NCBI GenBank assembly: GCA_947184155.2
Contig: CAMXCT020002001.1
Span: 10,001 to 74,000, forward strand
Source of the DNA: Cladocopium goreaui
Taxonomy: Eukaryota > Sar > Dinophyceae > Suessiales > Symbiodiniaceae
DNA: 64,000 nt
Direction of reading: 5' to 3'
The notes beneath the pieces were generated by a model. It did no database searches and was not told the origin of the DNA. It was given only the letters and a program-made list of their open reading frames with translations. A program made the position numbers and the translations under genes. This document shows positions 10,318-21,119 of this stretch, piece after piece; the first letter of the stretch is position 1, and every line of letters starts with the position of its first letter.

Positions 10318-10560
10318 TTATGTACCAAGATTTTGCAAGTGACCATACAGCATGATCGGGACAGATCTTGCTTGGTTGGCAGCTGCAGGATGTCCAGGGT
10401 ATTCCTGAAGCATGTGGGCCCAATATTCATCCATCTTGCTTAGGTCCACAAGGATATCCAAGAAGCCATCATCCAGTAGCGCTTGAGCCTCAATTCCCAA
10501 GGGTATACCGAAAATGACATAACGATATAAACATGCAACATATGTCAAATCTGAATTTGC
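10318..10560 (-). CDS. transposase-like protein, upstream exon
   Basis: The minus strand reads IPLGIEAQALLDDGFLDILV, then DLSKMDEYWAHMLQEYPGHP and ANQARSVPIMLYG. The last words resemble the segment before the DD/KGDWK region in related proteins (S-x-P-x-x-L-x-G). The sequence between this and 9895 contains open frames that I cannot join with confidence. Confidence 0.45.
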   Translation of the reverse strand, partial: ANSDLTYVACLYRYVIFGIPLGIEAQALLDDGFLDILVDLSKMDEYWAHMLQEYPGHPAAANQARSVPIMLYGHLQNLGT

Positions 10561-10564
10561 CATC

Positions 10565-10703
10565 CATACATATATAATTATATATATAGGTAGATAGATA
10601 GCTTAGATAGATAGATATCGATAGATAGATAGATGGATGGATGGATAGATAGATGGATGGATGGATAGATAGATAGATATATAGATAGGTATATATATAT
10701 ATA
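10565..10703. repeat. GATA/GATG microsatellite (intronic)
   Basis: (GATA)n and (GATG)n with flanking TA runs. Confidence 0.9.
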
Positions 10704-10905
10704 CACCTGAAATTGAGCCAGGAACCATTTGGTTTGGAAGCAGGAAGGGCCAGGGCTTCATCTCGATCACCGGGACCCCATCATCATCATACCCAGTGCA
10801 AATGGGCAAATCGTGATAGCTCATCTCACATCCCAGAGTTAATCCAGTTCGTTTGGCTTTGTTGTGCATCGCAGTCTCTGAAGTTTCATTTGGACTCAGC
10901 ATGCA
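10704..10905 (-). CDS. exon of the minus-strand gene of the 16-kb element
   Basis: Reads NETSETAMHNKAKRTGLTLG, then EMSYHDLPICTGYDDDGVPV and EMKPWPFLLPNQMVPGSIS, ending at the AT-rich intron. The acidic GYDDDGVPVIEMKPWPFLL core looks like coding sequence, but I do not recognise a family. Confidence 0.45.
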
Positions 10906-11049
10906 GGGTCATGAAAAACGATCTGTCTGCAATTTGAAGAAAACTTGCAAGAATGATTCAGAATGTGCAGTCACCATTGCAAACTTTCAACTATAGATTT
11001 AGATGATTTCATTAATGCTGCTGAGGGTCTTGTTGAATACTCCTGATGA

Positions 11050-11420
11050 AAAAAGATCACCCACTGATCGGGCATGCTTCGCTGTAGAATTTCCAGTACC
11101 GACACCAGCGGCAAGCCTCATGCAATTTAGGAGTCAACCAGTTTCCAAGAAATTGGCAAGCGCTCGAAATCTCAGGCCGAGAAGCAATCTGTCCAAGTCC
11201 CCAAGTGGGTTCCGGGAATCTGCAGGTGGCAAGGCACCTGCGAGCATCAGGAGACATGAGATATGGTTGAACCCAAAACATGACAGGTAATTCCCAAATC
11301 AAACTCGACTGCAGATGTGGACGGTCTGATGTTTTTTTCACTTGAATGTCGGGTGCTGCAGGGACATCCCGCATACCACACTTGCTTTGCCATCCGAATC
11401 ATTCTTTGACACCTGAAATA
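11050..11420 (-). CDS. probable exon(s), frame uncertain
   Basis: Two overlapping minus frames are open. One contains CRFPEPTWGLGQIASRPEIS and later HEACRWCRYWKFYSEA; the other contains LGDLDRLLLGLRFRALANFL. Both look more ordered than the surrounding intron-like DNA. It is probably part of the same minus-strand gene. Confidence 0.3.
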
Positions 11421-11899
11421 GGGGAATGTCAAAACATCTAATAAATTCAGAGCCTAAGGCAAAGCCATTTGAGCATCGCGTTGATTTCAAATTTTCCATA
11501 GATTTCTAAGCTAGGTATCACCTGGCAGACAAGATTTGATTGGTGGTCCAATCCCGCACCATCCCTGCCAGCACTCATGATCATGGTTTATTTTCATGGG
11601 TGGTTTTCCTAGGTGGATCTAAATGAAAACAAATGGGATAAGCACAAACATTCAGGATTATTAATTATGTTTAAGTATGGGGCATATATGCATATAATAT
11701 ATATATATTGGTAAAAGATATGTACAATGATGTACAATGTAAAGTTTCAAAATTCCCAGGTCACCTCCAGCGCTAGCAAGGTTCTAAGGCACGTATACCC
11801 CATACCAGGTGAAATCCCACATCAAAAAGCGGGCAAAACCACATGATCATATGTGGCGCCCTAGGCAGAAGCATTTTGCTTCTTCAGCTCAGAGAGGAC

Positions 11900-12549
11900 A
11901 GCGCGAGCTTGCGCTTTCACAAGGCGGCAATTCTTCACCTGCAGGATCAGGGGATAGATCTATTGACCAATTTAAGAAAAGTCAGTCAGGAATCGAGGGT
12001 TCAACCATGAAAATCATGACAAAAGAATTGGCCTCGCCCTCGATCTCGGATTTCATGTCAGAACAATTTGCAGCCGTCTGCAAAGATTTCATCCTTAGAT
12101 TGTTGGACATTGTAAAACTATAATAGACATGACCAAGTAGGCATCCTGCAGTGAAGCATATGCAGATTCAGCCCAAGGAACTCATCCATGTACTCCTCAA
12201 AGCGAGTCTTGTAGGCCCCCAATGTTTCTCGCAAAGAATGGCCCGCCGGAAGTTCCAAGAAGACACTGGTCACATTGGCAAGCTCTTTCTTCAGCGCAGT
12301 GCCTCATTGGAACTAACTGCCACTGGTACCCACTATATATATATAGTGCAATATGGGTATGAACAAGATTGAATCATGAAGAGAATGGAAACTAAGATGA
12401 TGACCCATCTCGGTCTTCAACTCATCAGCTGTCTTTGGTCCAGCCTCTGCAACGCCGGCTTGCGAGGCAGCCTTCGCTTTGGCCTTGCATTTGGCCTTTG
12501 CCTTGGCCTTGGCCTTCGCGGCTCCACAGCTGGGTCCTGCAGTGGCCAA
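11900..12549 (-). CDS. exon group: leucine/alanine-rich and Lys-Ala repeat
   Basis: Three coding-like pieces in order along the minus strand: ATAGPSCGAAKAKAKAKAKC with a Lys-Ala run (about 12420-12545); ELANVTSVFLELPAGHSLRE plus TLGAYKTRFEEYMDEFLGLN (about 12150-12290); and VKNCRLVKAQARAVLSELKK (about 11875-11940). TA microsatellite sequence separates the first two. The products are unknown; the Lys-Ala run suggests a flexible basic linker. Confidence 0.4.
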
Positions 12550-12662
12550 AGATATATATAAGAGTTTGGGAGTATCAACATCATATTTAAATTAAAACAT
12601 GGGTGGTTATATATATCCATACAACTGCAGTGGGTAGAAAAGGCCTAAACAACATATTTGTT

Positions 12663-12950
12663 TACAATATATATATATGTGTGTATATATATATTCATAT
12701 ATATATATATATATATTTATTTATTTGCATATATATATGCATATATATAAAATTTTATTTACATATGTATATCTTATATATACATATATATATACATATA
12801 TTTATATATATATATACATATTATATATACATATATATATTTGCATACTTGTATATATATATATATTCTACATATGTATTTATATATTATACATATGTGT
12901 ATATATATATATATTATATACATATATATATATATGTACATGTATATAGT
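12663..12950. repeat. long TA/TG microsatellite (intronic)
   Basis: About 290 bp of tatata/tgtata sequence. Tyr/Ile-rich open frames on both strands arise from it. Confidence 0.9.
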
Positions 12951-13009
12951 CCACTTAAATGGACATGCATGCAGCCCAAAGTGAAAATGTTTGACCAACA
13001 TAAATAGCA

Positions 13010-13490
13010 AAAAATCAGGATGCAGTCCTGTGTCCTCAACAGCAGGAGTCTGCAGGCTTTGCAGAATCTGCTGCATGCCGTCTGCTCCCAGGGCACTGCT
13101 GGCAGTCGAAGACTGGTTTGCCCCCATAAGGCCAATGGTGCTGGCCGCATCAGCTTGAAGGCGCAGAGTTGCTTCCTGCTTCACTTCGTCGGTGTCGATC
13201 TCCGTGGTCGAGGTAGATACCCAAAACCTTGTCAAACTCGGAATGTGTGGGCAATCTGGATCAGCCACTCCATTCCCACGGGCAACAATTGCCCTAATCT
13301 TCTCAATGGGGATCTCCCTCCGCTGCATCTCGGATGTGGTCAAGAGCTCGCGCTTGCTTTGGTGCTTGTTCGCACGCGTCTTGCTCAAGACCAAATCCGC
13401 TTCAATGCTCTGCGCATTGCCACCGGAGTTGACCCACTGCTGAAGCAGCTGCTTTCGATCCTGATGCCAAGCGCAGTTCCCCACCAAAAA
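13010..13490 (-). CDS. exon of the minus-strand gene, charged region
   Basis: The minus strand reads NCAWHQDRKQLLQQWVNSGG, NAQSIEADLVLSKTRANKHQ, KRELLTTSEMQRREIPIEKI and then DPDCPHIPSLTRFWVSTSTT. After that comes an Ala/Ser/Gln-rich tail ending before the TA intron. The pattern (W, then many Arg/Lys, then 'pdxPhxxxLxxFWV') is one I associate with multi-domain dinoflagellate repeat proteins, but no function is known to me. Confidence 0.5.
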
Positions 13491-13559
13491 AAAATAAAAA
13501 ATAAATATATATATATATATGTCCTGAACCTAAAAAACTTCAAAAGCCTTAATGGCAAA

Positions 13560-14466
13560 TAATCGAACACCAAGACACTGCGGACCCACTGTTCCAAAGC
13601 CGTTGCATGTGGGGGAACTTATTTCCCTCAGAGCTCTCTTCCATAAGCCTCTTAAGGCGCATGCCTTCACGTTTATGACTGCTCCAGTTCACTTCGACTC
13701 GAGGAGTGTTGATACTGATTGGTCCCGGATTCTGCGCTCGGAATTGCTCAGCATTTTGCAGTGCCAACTGCTCTTGCAGTGCTTCCCGATTTTTTTGATT
13801 TTTCATCAGGGCCTGAAGCCCATTGAGCTCCAACGTTCGATCCGGGGGGCCACCAGCCGATGCAGCTGGGTCTGCTGCCATGGATCCAACAGCCTGCATT
13901 GACACATCAGGCTCCTTCGCTTCTGCCTCCTGAGTTGGAACATGTCCACCAGGCTGCTTTGCTGCTGCCTGGGCATCAGGCTGCTCTGCTGCTGCCTGGG
14001 CATCAGGCTGCTTTGCTGCTGCCTGGGCATCAGGCTGCTTTGCTGCCTGGGCATCAGGCTGCTTTGCTGCCTGGGCATCAGGCTGCTTTGCTGCTGCCTG
14101 GGCATCAGGCTGCTGTGCTGCTGCCTGGGCATCAGGCTGCTTTGCTTCGACATGTCCATCAGGCTGCGTAGCTTCTGCTGCCTGTCCTTCAGACTGCATG
14201 GGTTCTGCTGCCAGTGTTGCAGCTGGCACCTTTTCCACATGCTTCTCAGGCTCGTCCACAGCTCCTGCAGGAGCAATCATCTGGGTGTCCCCCAATGGGG
14301 CTTCACTGGCAGGCTTGGTGGTAGCTGCCAAGGGCTCAGATCCACCCACAGCAGGCATTGCTGGAGCATGGCTTTCTCCTCCTGGTGTAGGAATTGGAGA
14401 TTCAGGATAGAGTCCCAGCTGGTTGTCGGGATAGTCCTGCCAGCGTTGGGGCATGCAAACCATCAC
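13560..14466 (-). CDS. exon with PDAQAAAKQ repeats
   Basis: A 300-residue minus-strand piece. It starts with PQRWQDYPDNQLGLYPESPI, continues acidic and Ala/Pro-rich, then has about eight copies of a nonapeptide-like unit (PDAQAAAKQ, PDAQAAKQ), and ends with a Gln/Asn/Arg-rich helical segment (LMKNQKNREALQEQLALQNA) and MRLKRLMEESSEG. The repeat at 13970-14150 is a DNA tandem repeat of 24 or 27 bp that stays in frame. It is likely a disordered linker between structured domains. Confidence 0.5.
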
Positions 14467-14589
14467 CTACATGGTATATATATATATATATACATATGTG
14501 GCTGTGGTTAGGTGATAAAATGCATAAAAAAATATAGATACTAAACACAAATATTTGCATGTTACATTTATTATATACAAATGAAAAAT

Positions 14590-14730
14590 ATGTAGGGTAT
14601 AGCTATAATATATATACATAAATATACATATATATATATATGTATATATATATATGTACATATATATATATATATGTATATATATATATGTATATATATA
14701 TATGTATATATATATGTATGTATATTGTGT
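14590..14730. repeat. TA microsatellite (intronic)
   Basis: Dense tatatgtatata sequence separating two coding-like pieces. Confidence 0.9.
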
Positions 14731-14769
14731 GTGTTTCTGGAAATTTATGATGTGTGGTTTGTGATTGTT

Positions 14770-14990
14770 TTGTTTTTTTGGGTACACCCCCAAGGCCTCC
14801 GAAGGAGAGCAAATATCCACCAAGGGTGTAGACCGTCGAAGGCCTGCAGGTGCAGGCGAAGATGCCCCCGAACTTGCCTTTGAAAGCTGGTCCTCCAAAG
14901 CTTTGATACGGGCCAAAGAAGCATCCAGCAAAGATTGCATATCATTAGCCGCAGCTTCGCTGACTCCAAGCCTTGGTTGGGCAAAAAAAA
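14770..14990 (-). CDS. exon, predicted coiled coil
   Basis: The minus strand reads SEAAANDMQSLLDASLARIK followed by ALEDQLSKASSGASSPAPAG and RRSTPLVDICSPSEALG. The first half has leucines and alanines at heptad spacing, suggesting a short coiled coil before a Ser/Pro-rich linker. Confidence 0.45.
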
Positions 14991-15189
14991 TCAAGGATTA
15001 AGGGCATCCAAGCTAGCCAAGCTATCAACCGAAGAAGAAGGTCTGGTTTGGGATTGTTTGTTTTGTTTCGATCTGATTTATAGGGACACCCCGGACACCC
15101 CCCCAAAAAAAAAACATAATATTATTGTTATTATGTATATATATATGTTATATATATATATTATAAGTTTGTTTTTTCAGAAACTTTTA

Positions 15190-15320
15190 TGTGTATCATC
15201 TCATGGTATTTTGGTTTCTGAATCCAGGAAACGGAAGCGTGGTAGCATTCGACATCTCATCCTCATCCTTCTGGGTGTCAGCCAACTGTGGACCATTCAC
15301 AAAGTTGATGCCCTGTTGCA
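15190..15320 (-). CDS. short exon, acidic
   Basis: The minus strand reads QQGINFVNGPQLADTQKDED then EMSNATTLPFPGFRNQNTMR. It is bracketed by AT-rich intron-like sequence. Confidence 0.35.
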
Positions 15321-15469
15321 ACGTAGCACATGACCTCAGTTACACATATGTATACCCTTCCAGAATTTGGAACAGAAGGTGTAAAGGAAAACACTTAATG
15401 AATTCATAGTTTAGTTCAGGATTTGACATGGTCAAATAATATATATATATATATTCCACTTGAAATAAG

Positions 15470-16040
15470 CCAAGAAACCAGAGAGTACTCTCCTGCGTGT
15501 CAGCTTCCTCACCAGCACCATGGGCCAATGAGGCTGGAGTTGGTGGAGTAGCAGCTGGAGCGACCACGGCTGCTGGCTGTGCAGGATCCTTAGGCACCAC
15601 AGGAGGCTCATGTTTCGGCTTGGAAACCCTCTTTGATGGCCCAGGAATGCCATGAGGAGGTGGCATAGCGATAGGTTCCTTTCGCTTGCGCGTCACTTCA
15701 GGGTCTTCAAAAACTTCATCAACTTCTTGTGGTTCTTCTTCCCCTTCTTCTCCAAACCCATATGGTCCCACATCAGTTAAGGGTTCTTTCTCAGCTGCCT
15801 TTTTGCTTGCCTTTCCAGCTGACTTGGCCTTTGCCTTACCTGCAGCTTTTGTCTTTGCTTTGCCTCCAGCTGGCTTTTTGGACTTGGCTGCGCTCTTGGC
15901 TGCTGTTTTCTGAACCGCCTTAACCTTTTTTGGCTTCTTGGTCGAAGATGCCGAAGGGGTCTGCTTTTTCTTGGGCTGAACCTTTCCTGTTTTCGGCTTC
16001 TTTGGTTCCTTCTTGCTTTCATCCTTCTTGCTTTCATCCT
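15470..16040 (-). CDS. exon, lysine/alanine-rich and Pro-rich region
   Basis: A continuous minus frame with a very basic stretch (ESKKDESKKEPKKPKTGK, KSAAKSKKPAGGKAKTKA), then an acidic stretch (GPYGFGEEGEEEPQEVDEVF), then RKRKEPIAMPPPHGIPGPSK and an Ala/Pro-rich tail. Composition resembles histone-H1-like tails or nuclear linkers. No catalytic motif was seen. Confidence 0.5.
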
Positions 16041-16149
16041 AGGAAAATGCTGGACAACGCAAAAAATAGACTAGCATTCATGCAGCCCAGCTTGAAAGTA
16101 TCTAAAAAACAATGCGCTATATAAAATACAGGCCAAGATTCAGATGGCC

Positions 16150-16335
16150 GTGCCCCAAGCACATGGGTCATGACATGGACAGCATCCTCCTCTGAGAGCT
16201 TCAAAGTTTTCTTCACGATGCCTAGCTTGTCCCAATTGAGCTCCGCGAGCGCAAAAGGTAGATCTTGCAGCGACATTGCAATCGCCACTGGCCCTCCCTC
16301 TAAGTTTTTTTCTGAGCTTTCAAAAAGCTTCCACA
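16150..16335 (-). CDS. short exon, unknown
   Basis: The minus strand reads AIAMSLQDLPFALAELNWDK then LGIVKKTLKLSEEDAVHVMT and HVLGARPSESWP. It is an ordered amphipathic sequence in the same orientation as its neighbours. Confidence 0.4.
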
Positions 16336-16368
16336 TAGTCACAAAAAATTCCCAGAATTGCCATGACT

Positions 16369-16445
16369 CAGTTTCACGAATTTCACGGTGCGTTCACGGT
16401 CATTTGGGTGTTTTTCACGGTCATTTCACGGATTTTCACGGTTCA
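16369..16445. repeat. internal TTTCACGG cluster
   Basis: Six variants of TTTCACGG or TTCACGGT within 77 bp. The same motif is found near both ends of the 16-kb element and not elsewhere in the window as far as I can see. Confidence 0.6.
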
Positions 16446-16779
16446 CAACTGCTATAGGTTGGCAGTTGAATTTGCAAAGACCATCAAAGGTCCAATCTAG
16501 GAAGGTGAATTTGCAATAATTTGCAAAGAGCTGGAAGAGCTGCATGTACAGCTACACCACCCTTTGAGTCAAATCTATATACATCCCGAAACAGGATATA
16601 TACACTAGAGGTGTTTCAGGTCGAGCCGTTTCAGGATGGTTTCCTCATTTCCATTGCTATGCATGGCATCATGTTCTGCAAACCTGTGAGCATGGTGGCC
16701 CTGAGGCCATGACCCACTTGCCACGCGGGCGCAGATACTTGCATCCAGCCAGATATCGAAGGACAGCTGGAACATCGGC

Positions 16780-17030
16780 CTGGGCTGTGGGACATAAATG
16801 GAGATATATGGGTATACTAAGCTTGAAGAAGAACTTGCCAGCCACACTTTTAAATGCAAATTGATGCTGCAAAAGCACATCAGACCATAGGTCACCCAGC
16901 GATTCAATGCCATCGGAAGGGTTGGGAAGAAATGCTGCTTCAAATAGCTCAGCATCACCAAGTCCAGGGTCGATTTCATTGGGGTCTTTTGGTCCAGGCA
17001 GTGGATCCTGCATGCACAGCGGCTGATTGG
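16780..17030 (-). CDS. exon, unknown
   Basis: The minus strand reads DPLPGPKDPNEIDPGLGDAE then LFEAAFLPNPSDGIESLGDL and WSDVLLQHQFAFKSVAGKFF. It is coding-like, with no family assignment. Confidence 0.4.
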
Positions 17031-17119
17031 TAGATAAAAGCCAGAGTGAAAGAGAGAGAGAGAGTCTGTATTCAGAATAAGACACACTCTTTTCATTAAA
17101 ATATATCATGCATGAAACC

Positions 17120-17770
17120 TTTATTCAGCCATTCCAGAATTTGCACACTCCCAACCGTCCTTTAAAGGTGATCGGGTAACACGAGCAACAAGGTCTGCAA
17201 ACGCAGCAGTGTATGCCCTGAGATCAGGCTTTCTTACATGCACAAAACTATTGCCGAACTGAAGCACATGCAGCAATTGAAATATCCGAAACCTAGCATG
17301 GTGTTGCATCCAAGACACTGGCTCTGCTTGAGCCTGGATGGAATTCCAACTCGTCGCTGCTTTCCTTTCTTGTCCATATACTTTCGCACAAGAGCTGAAC
17401 CAGGCAGTGATTGCATAGCAGATCGACTCATGTAACCCCCCACTTTGTAGATCTCATCAAGCAGACCCTTGTCATTGCTCCATAGGCGATGCCTCTTTGG
17501 TGTTTGGCCATGAAAGGCCCCCATCCAGAAAGACGTGGTGAAAACCTCATGCATGGCTGTGGGCCAAATATGAAATGCTCAATCATGCACAGAATCAGGA
17601 TGCAAAAACAACTGCCAGGAAACTGTGGTAAGTCCAAGGAATTGCTGGAACCTGTAAGTACTGGCCAATGTAGATCCTTCTGGTTGTTCTACCAGCCACC
17701 GGCACCCTCTGACAGAACATAGCATCAGAAGCAATATTAGCCGACTTGCCAAGCAATTTCCGACTTTCAC
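17120..17770 (-). CDS. methyltransferase-like protein, C-terminal exons
   Basis: Exons in minus order: KVGNCLASRLILLLMLCSV with RWLVEQPEGSTLASTYRFQQ (about 17770-17640); VFTTSFWMGAFHGQTPKRHR and LWSNDKGLLDEI (about 17555-17330, ending in a basic KKGKQRRVG segment); and VHVRKPDLRAYTAAFADLVA (about 17240-17125). EQP followed by Ser, then FWMGAFHGQTPK, is an order I recall from a dinoflagellate-specific methyltransferase-like family whose N-terminal half lies at 17925-18240. EQP may stand where C5-cytosine methyltransferases have ENV. Activity is uncertain. Confidence 0.5.
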
Positions 17771-17924
17771 GAAGTCATAGCCAGTGTTTCCATAGTAGTC
17801 ATTGAAAATATCACGTCCGCTCGTGTGAGATGACCTCAGAATCTAGATATCTTGTATCTAGAAGCTGTATACATCAAAATCAGTCCTTGCACCAACATCA
17901 GGTGTGTATATATATATATTCAGG

Positions 17925-18240
17925 CCAAGTTGCATTTTGCAGAAGGAGTTGCAACAAATGCCAAACATGCAGAAGGCACCAGGAATTGTGTTCCACACCT
18001 CGTTGATTGCCAACCTTAGCTATAGCTCGGTCACCATATTCAACAACAACAGCAGCCGCATGATGTTTTAAATTGCAATCAAGAAACGCAAATCCATGAG
18101 GTGAACACAAATCCATAAGATTGGAGTAACGGATATCGTGAGAGGAACCTTTCACTCCACAACTCCAAAGAGCCAAACTGATTTGTCCATCCCCTGCAAA
18201 AAACTCGCAGAATCCCACGTCCATGGATTGGGGGATCCTG
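17925..18240 (-). CDS. methyltransferase-like protein, SAM-binding part
   Basis: Minus exon with GFCEFFAGDGQISLALWSCG then VKGSSHDIRYSNLMDLCSPH. FAGDGQIS resembles the glycine-rich SAM-binding motif I of class I methyltransferases. A second piece at about 17935-18005 reads INEVWNTIPGAFCMFGICCN then SFCKMQLGLNI, which may correspond to the PPC (motif IV) loop but has GICC instead. The motif order (FAGxGxIS, xxCC/PPC, EQP) supports a Rossmann methyltransferase fold. The changed PPC raises doubt about catalysis. Confidence 0.5.
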
Positions 18241-18449
18241 GAGTTTGCGGTGAGCAGCACCACCAACAACATCAGCACAGCGGGTGCATTCCATCTCATA
18301 AGCTCCATGACCACCATTTTCACCAGCGCGTCTCAAGCGAAAGCTCTATATGGAACACAGTTTGAAAACACATATCCGGCAAAGTGTGTATATATATAAA
18401 TACTTGGATGTGTTTTGCATGCGTGTTTTGATGAAGTGGAATTATTGAA

Positions 18450-18700
18450 GCTCAAACAGCATATATATATAGTCTATGTATTTTTGGCATTGGGTGCATG
18501 TTGAAAGAATTGCTTTCGCCAGGATCTGAACCAGCTGAATGTCGCCAAAATCCAAGCGTTTGATGAGTACATGCAGGTCCAAGTGGATGGGAATTCCAAC
18601 ACAGTGCAGGGTGTAATTGGATCCAGTAAAATCCAAGTTTTTCCCAGATTTTGCCACCCTCTAGTTGCAAATAGGCCAATGCCTGTTCAATTTCAAAGTG
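18450..18700 (-). CDS. exon, unknown
   Basis: Minus frames include HFEIEQALAYLQLEGGKIWE and, one frame over, GSNYTLHCVGIPIHLDLHVL with KRLDFGDIQLVQILAKAILS. The frame change suggests a short intron or an exon boundary inside. Confidence 0.35.
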
Positions 18701-18839
18701 CAACAGTTATGCACATGTTCTTCGAATGAATTTTGCGGCCAGCATGTACTGAAGCAAACAATTCAATCTGAGTTGGCAACAGGTTTTGTTATCAACACGA
18801 ATCACTTTCCAAATTCCTTTAGCTGGCCCAAGGGTTGTG

Positions 18840-19330
18840 ATTACAACCTTTCTCAATAAAACGCCTGCGGCGAAGCTGAGTGACACTGACCCCAGCTAAA
18901 AGCTTCCTCTTCTGCTGGGACTGATTCCAAGCTTCATTTGCATCCACCCCTGAAAGACCAGAATCTTTCTTCGCTTTGATGAACTCTTTTCTGAGTCGGG
19001 AATATTCATGGGGTTGATAAACATCTTCAGATGATGCTGCTGAAACATCTGTAGATTTGGCTGCTGAAACATCTGTAGATTTGGCTGGTGGGCCCTTCTT
19101 CATCTTTGCATTCTTGATTGTCGCGCGAGGCTTCTTCTTGCCCTTTGGAGTGGACTTGCTGGGCACCTTAGATGCCTCGAGTTCTGGAGCATCAGGGTCA
19201 GGATCAGCATGCGCAGTGTCCTTGTTGAAATTGCTCTTGTACTGGGCTGATTGCGGGAACGGTTTTGGAGCAGTCCCCAAAGTCTTCAGAGTCTCAAGAA
19301 CCTCAGCTAGTTTAATCAGGGTTGTCATCA
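18840..19330 (-). CDS. exon, basic region with short repeat
   Basis: The minus strand reads TTLIKLAEVLETLKTLGTAP, then a Lys-rich segment (KSTPKGKKKPRATIKNAKMK), twice KSTDVSAA, and finally SRLRKEFIKAKKDSGLSGVD with NEAWNQSQQKRKLLAGVSVT. The last part (R/K-rich helix, then an 'EAWxxSxxRxxxL'-type motif) is one I have seen repeated in dinoflagellate proteins. The function is unknown. Confidence 0.5.
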
Positions 19331-19399
19331 ATATATGGCAATGGCAAGGAAAGGTGAATCAAAGCAATATGTTGAGGCAATATATGGATTAATTAATCC

Positions 19400-19785
19400 A
19401 AGAAACATGACCAGGCAATTCTTGCATGTATTGTATGCCTTGCTTGGACTGGGCATGCCTTGTAGCTTTTTCGACCAGGATTTTCAACTGTTCCCCCATT
19501 GCCTGTAGTTCCTTTTCATCCTTCTTTTGTGGAACAGCTGCCACATCAGGATTCTGTGCAGGCTGCACAGGAGTTGATTTTTTTTCTGGAGCAACCCCAC
19601 CATGACCCTTAATTCCCATTTTCATTTGAACCACCAGTCGTTGGAGTTTCTGGTCCTTGAGGCTCTCAATTTGCGGTGCAAAAGGCACAGTTGCCGCTGA
19701 AAGCTCAGAAAGGCTGTCGCACGAGGAACTTGCACTATCACCATCTTCTACATCATCAGGATGTTCGCTGATGTCACTGAAGTCC
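19400..19785 (-). CDS. exon, charged helical region
   Basis: The minus strand reads DISEHPDDVEDGDSASSSCD, then APQIESLKDQKLQRLVVQMK, and KKDEKELQAMGEQLKILVEK. It is acidic at the N-terminal side, then amphipathic helix, consistent with a linker upstream of the 18.8-19.3 kb exon. Confidence 0.45.
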
Positions 19786-20129
19786 TTAGATATCATATAT
19801 ATATGATGGTATATAAATATATATAAATACAAAAGTGTTGTTCAATCTCAGATTCAAAACGTCTCAAAATGATCTGAAGACTTTCAACAAATAAGTGCGG
19901 CAAAGTTACGATGATTTTTTTGAGCCGTTCCTTCAGCTCATTGGTCCTCTTCATTTTGGCACCATCTGCCCGTTGAAGCAGTCGACGAAAGCGGCTTACC
20001 TAGGTAAATTGGTTCGACACACTGCATGGCTAACATGAGTGGAAACTATATTATATGTTATAATATATAACCATGATTTTTACCTGACATATACAGGAGA
20101 AAAACATGGGAATAAAAACAAACAATATC

Positions 20130-20220
20130 TATATATATATGTACATATATATATATATATACATATAGATATACACATATATATATATGTATATACAAAT
20201 CTCTATATATATACACACAT
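20130..20220. repeat. TA microsatellite
   Basis: tatatatgtacatatata-type sequence in an intron-like stretch. Confidence 0.9.
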
Positions 20221-20254
20221 AAAGTGCTATTGCCAACAAATCTAGAATCTTATA

Positions 20255-20348
20255 TATGGATATGTCTCAAAATGAGGTGTCCATTTTTCCCCTCAAAGTA
20301 GCTATTTTGGAACCAAAAACGGACACCTCATTTTGAGACATATCCATA
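20255..20348. repeat. 94-bp hairpin element with perfect 28-bp TIRs
   Basis: The left 28 bases (starting TATGGATATGTCTC) are the exact inverse of the right 28 (ending GAGACATATCCATA), with a 38-bp spacer. This is a complete and apparently young MITE inside the 16-kb element. It lies at the end of, or just beyond, a coding-like exon. Confidence 0.85.
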
Positions 20349-20359
20349 AGGTATCCCCT

Positions 20360-20880
20360 GAAGATTCTCCAAGTCTCCAATCTCTGAATGGTTTGGCCAC
20401 AGCGCAGAGACCAGTTTTCAACACACTCCATGTCTGCACACATCCCCTTGGGGAATAAAGACTGGTCCGTGAAAAACTTGGACACCGCTTGTGACAAAAG
20501 ATGTGCTGAAAATCGTCCTTTTCCACAGCACACCTCCATTACAGATTCTATCACCTTCAGGGTGGAGCAGCACATGATGGCACATGACACCATGACAACA
20601 CAGATCTTATAGTATATGAAACATATTCCGAAACATTCCAAAACATATTCCAACAAATATTTCCAAACCAAACCATTTTTCCCAGAACAATCCTCTGTGT
20701 TGGCATCGACATCCTTCAGTGAAGGCTTCGTACTTGTGAACAGCTTCCCGGAGGTATTGACCAAAATTGAGAACCCTCGACTCTTCAGGATAGGGTACTT
20801 ATTGAAGCTGGCAGCATATGCTGCAATCAGGCCAGAGTTCAGAGGTCGGCCCATGGCCCATATGGCAGCCCACACGACGA
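20360..20880 (-). CDS. two probable exons, unknown protein
   Basis: The first exon reads VWAAIWAMGRPLNSGLIAAY, then FNKYPILKSRGFSILVNTSG and KPSLKDVDANTEDCSGKNGL. The second, after an AT-rich gap, reads SCAIMCCSTLKVIESVMEVC then CGKGRFSAHLLSQAVSKFFT and CVENWSLRCGQTIQRLETWR. It is cysteine-rich and otherwise unrecognised. Confidence 0.4.
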
Positions 20881-21119
20881 CTATATATACAGTTTATAAA
20901 TATATAGATAAAGAAATGTGCGCTAAAGGTTTTTTTTCCTGGGTGTGCATGTAGATTTGTATCCTTTTATGCATGAAGATAGTTTGAAGCTAGAATATGA
21001 CATACTTTGGTTTAAGAATTTGCATGCTCAGTTCAGAACAGTCACATCTTCAAATGCTGGTGGTTGTTAAGGTTCATAAGTTTGTTGCCAATTTGAGCCA
21101 TTTTGAGCCTATTAAGGTG

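Noticed and set aside
12603..13007. Tyr/Ile-rich ORFs on both strands
   Set aside because: They are translations of a TA/TG microsatellite.
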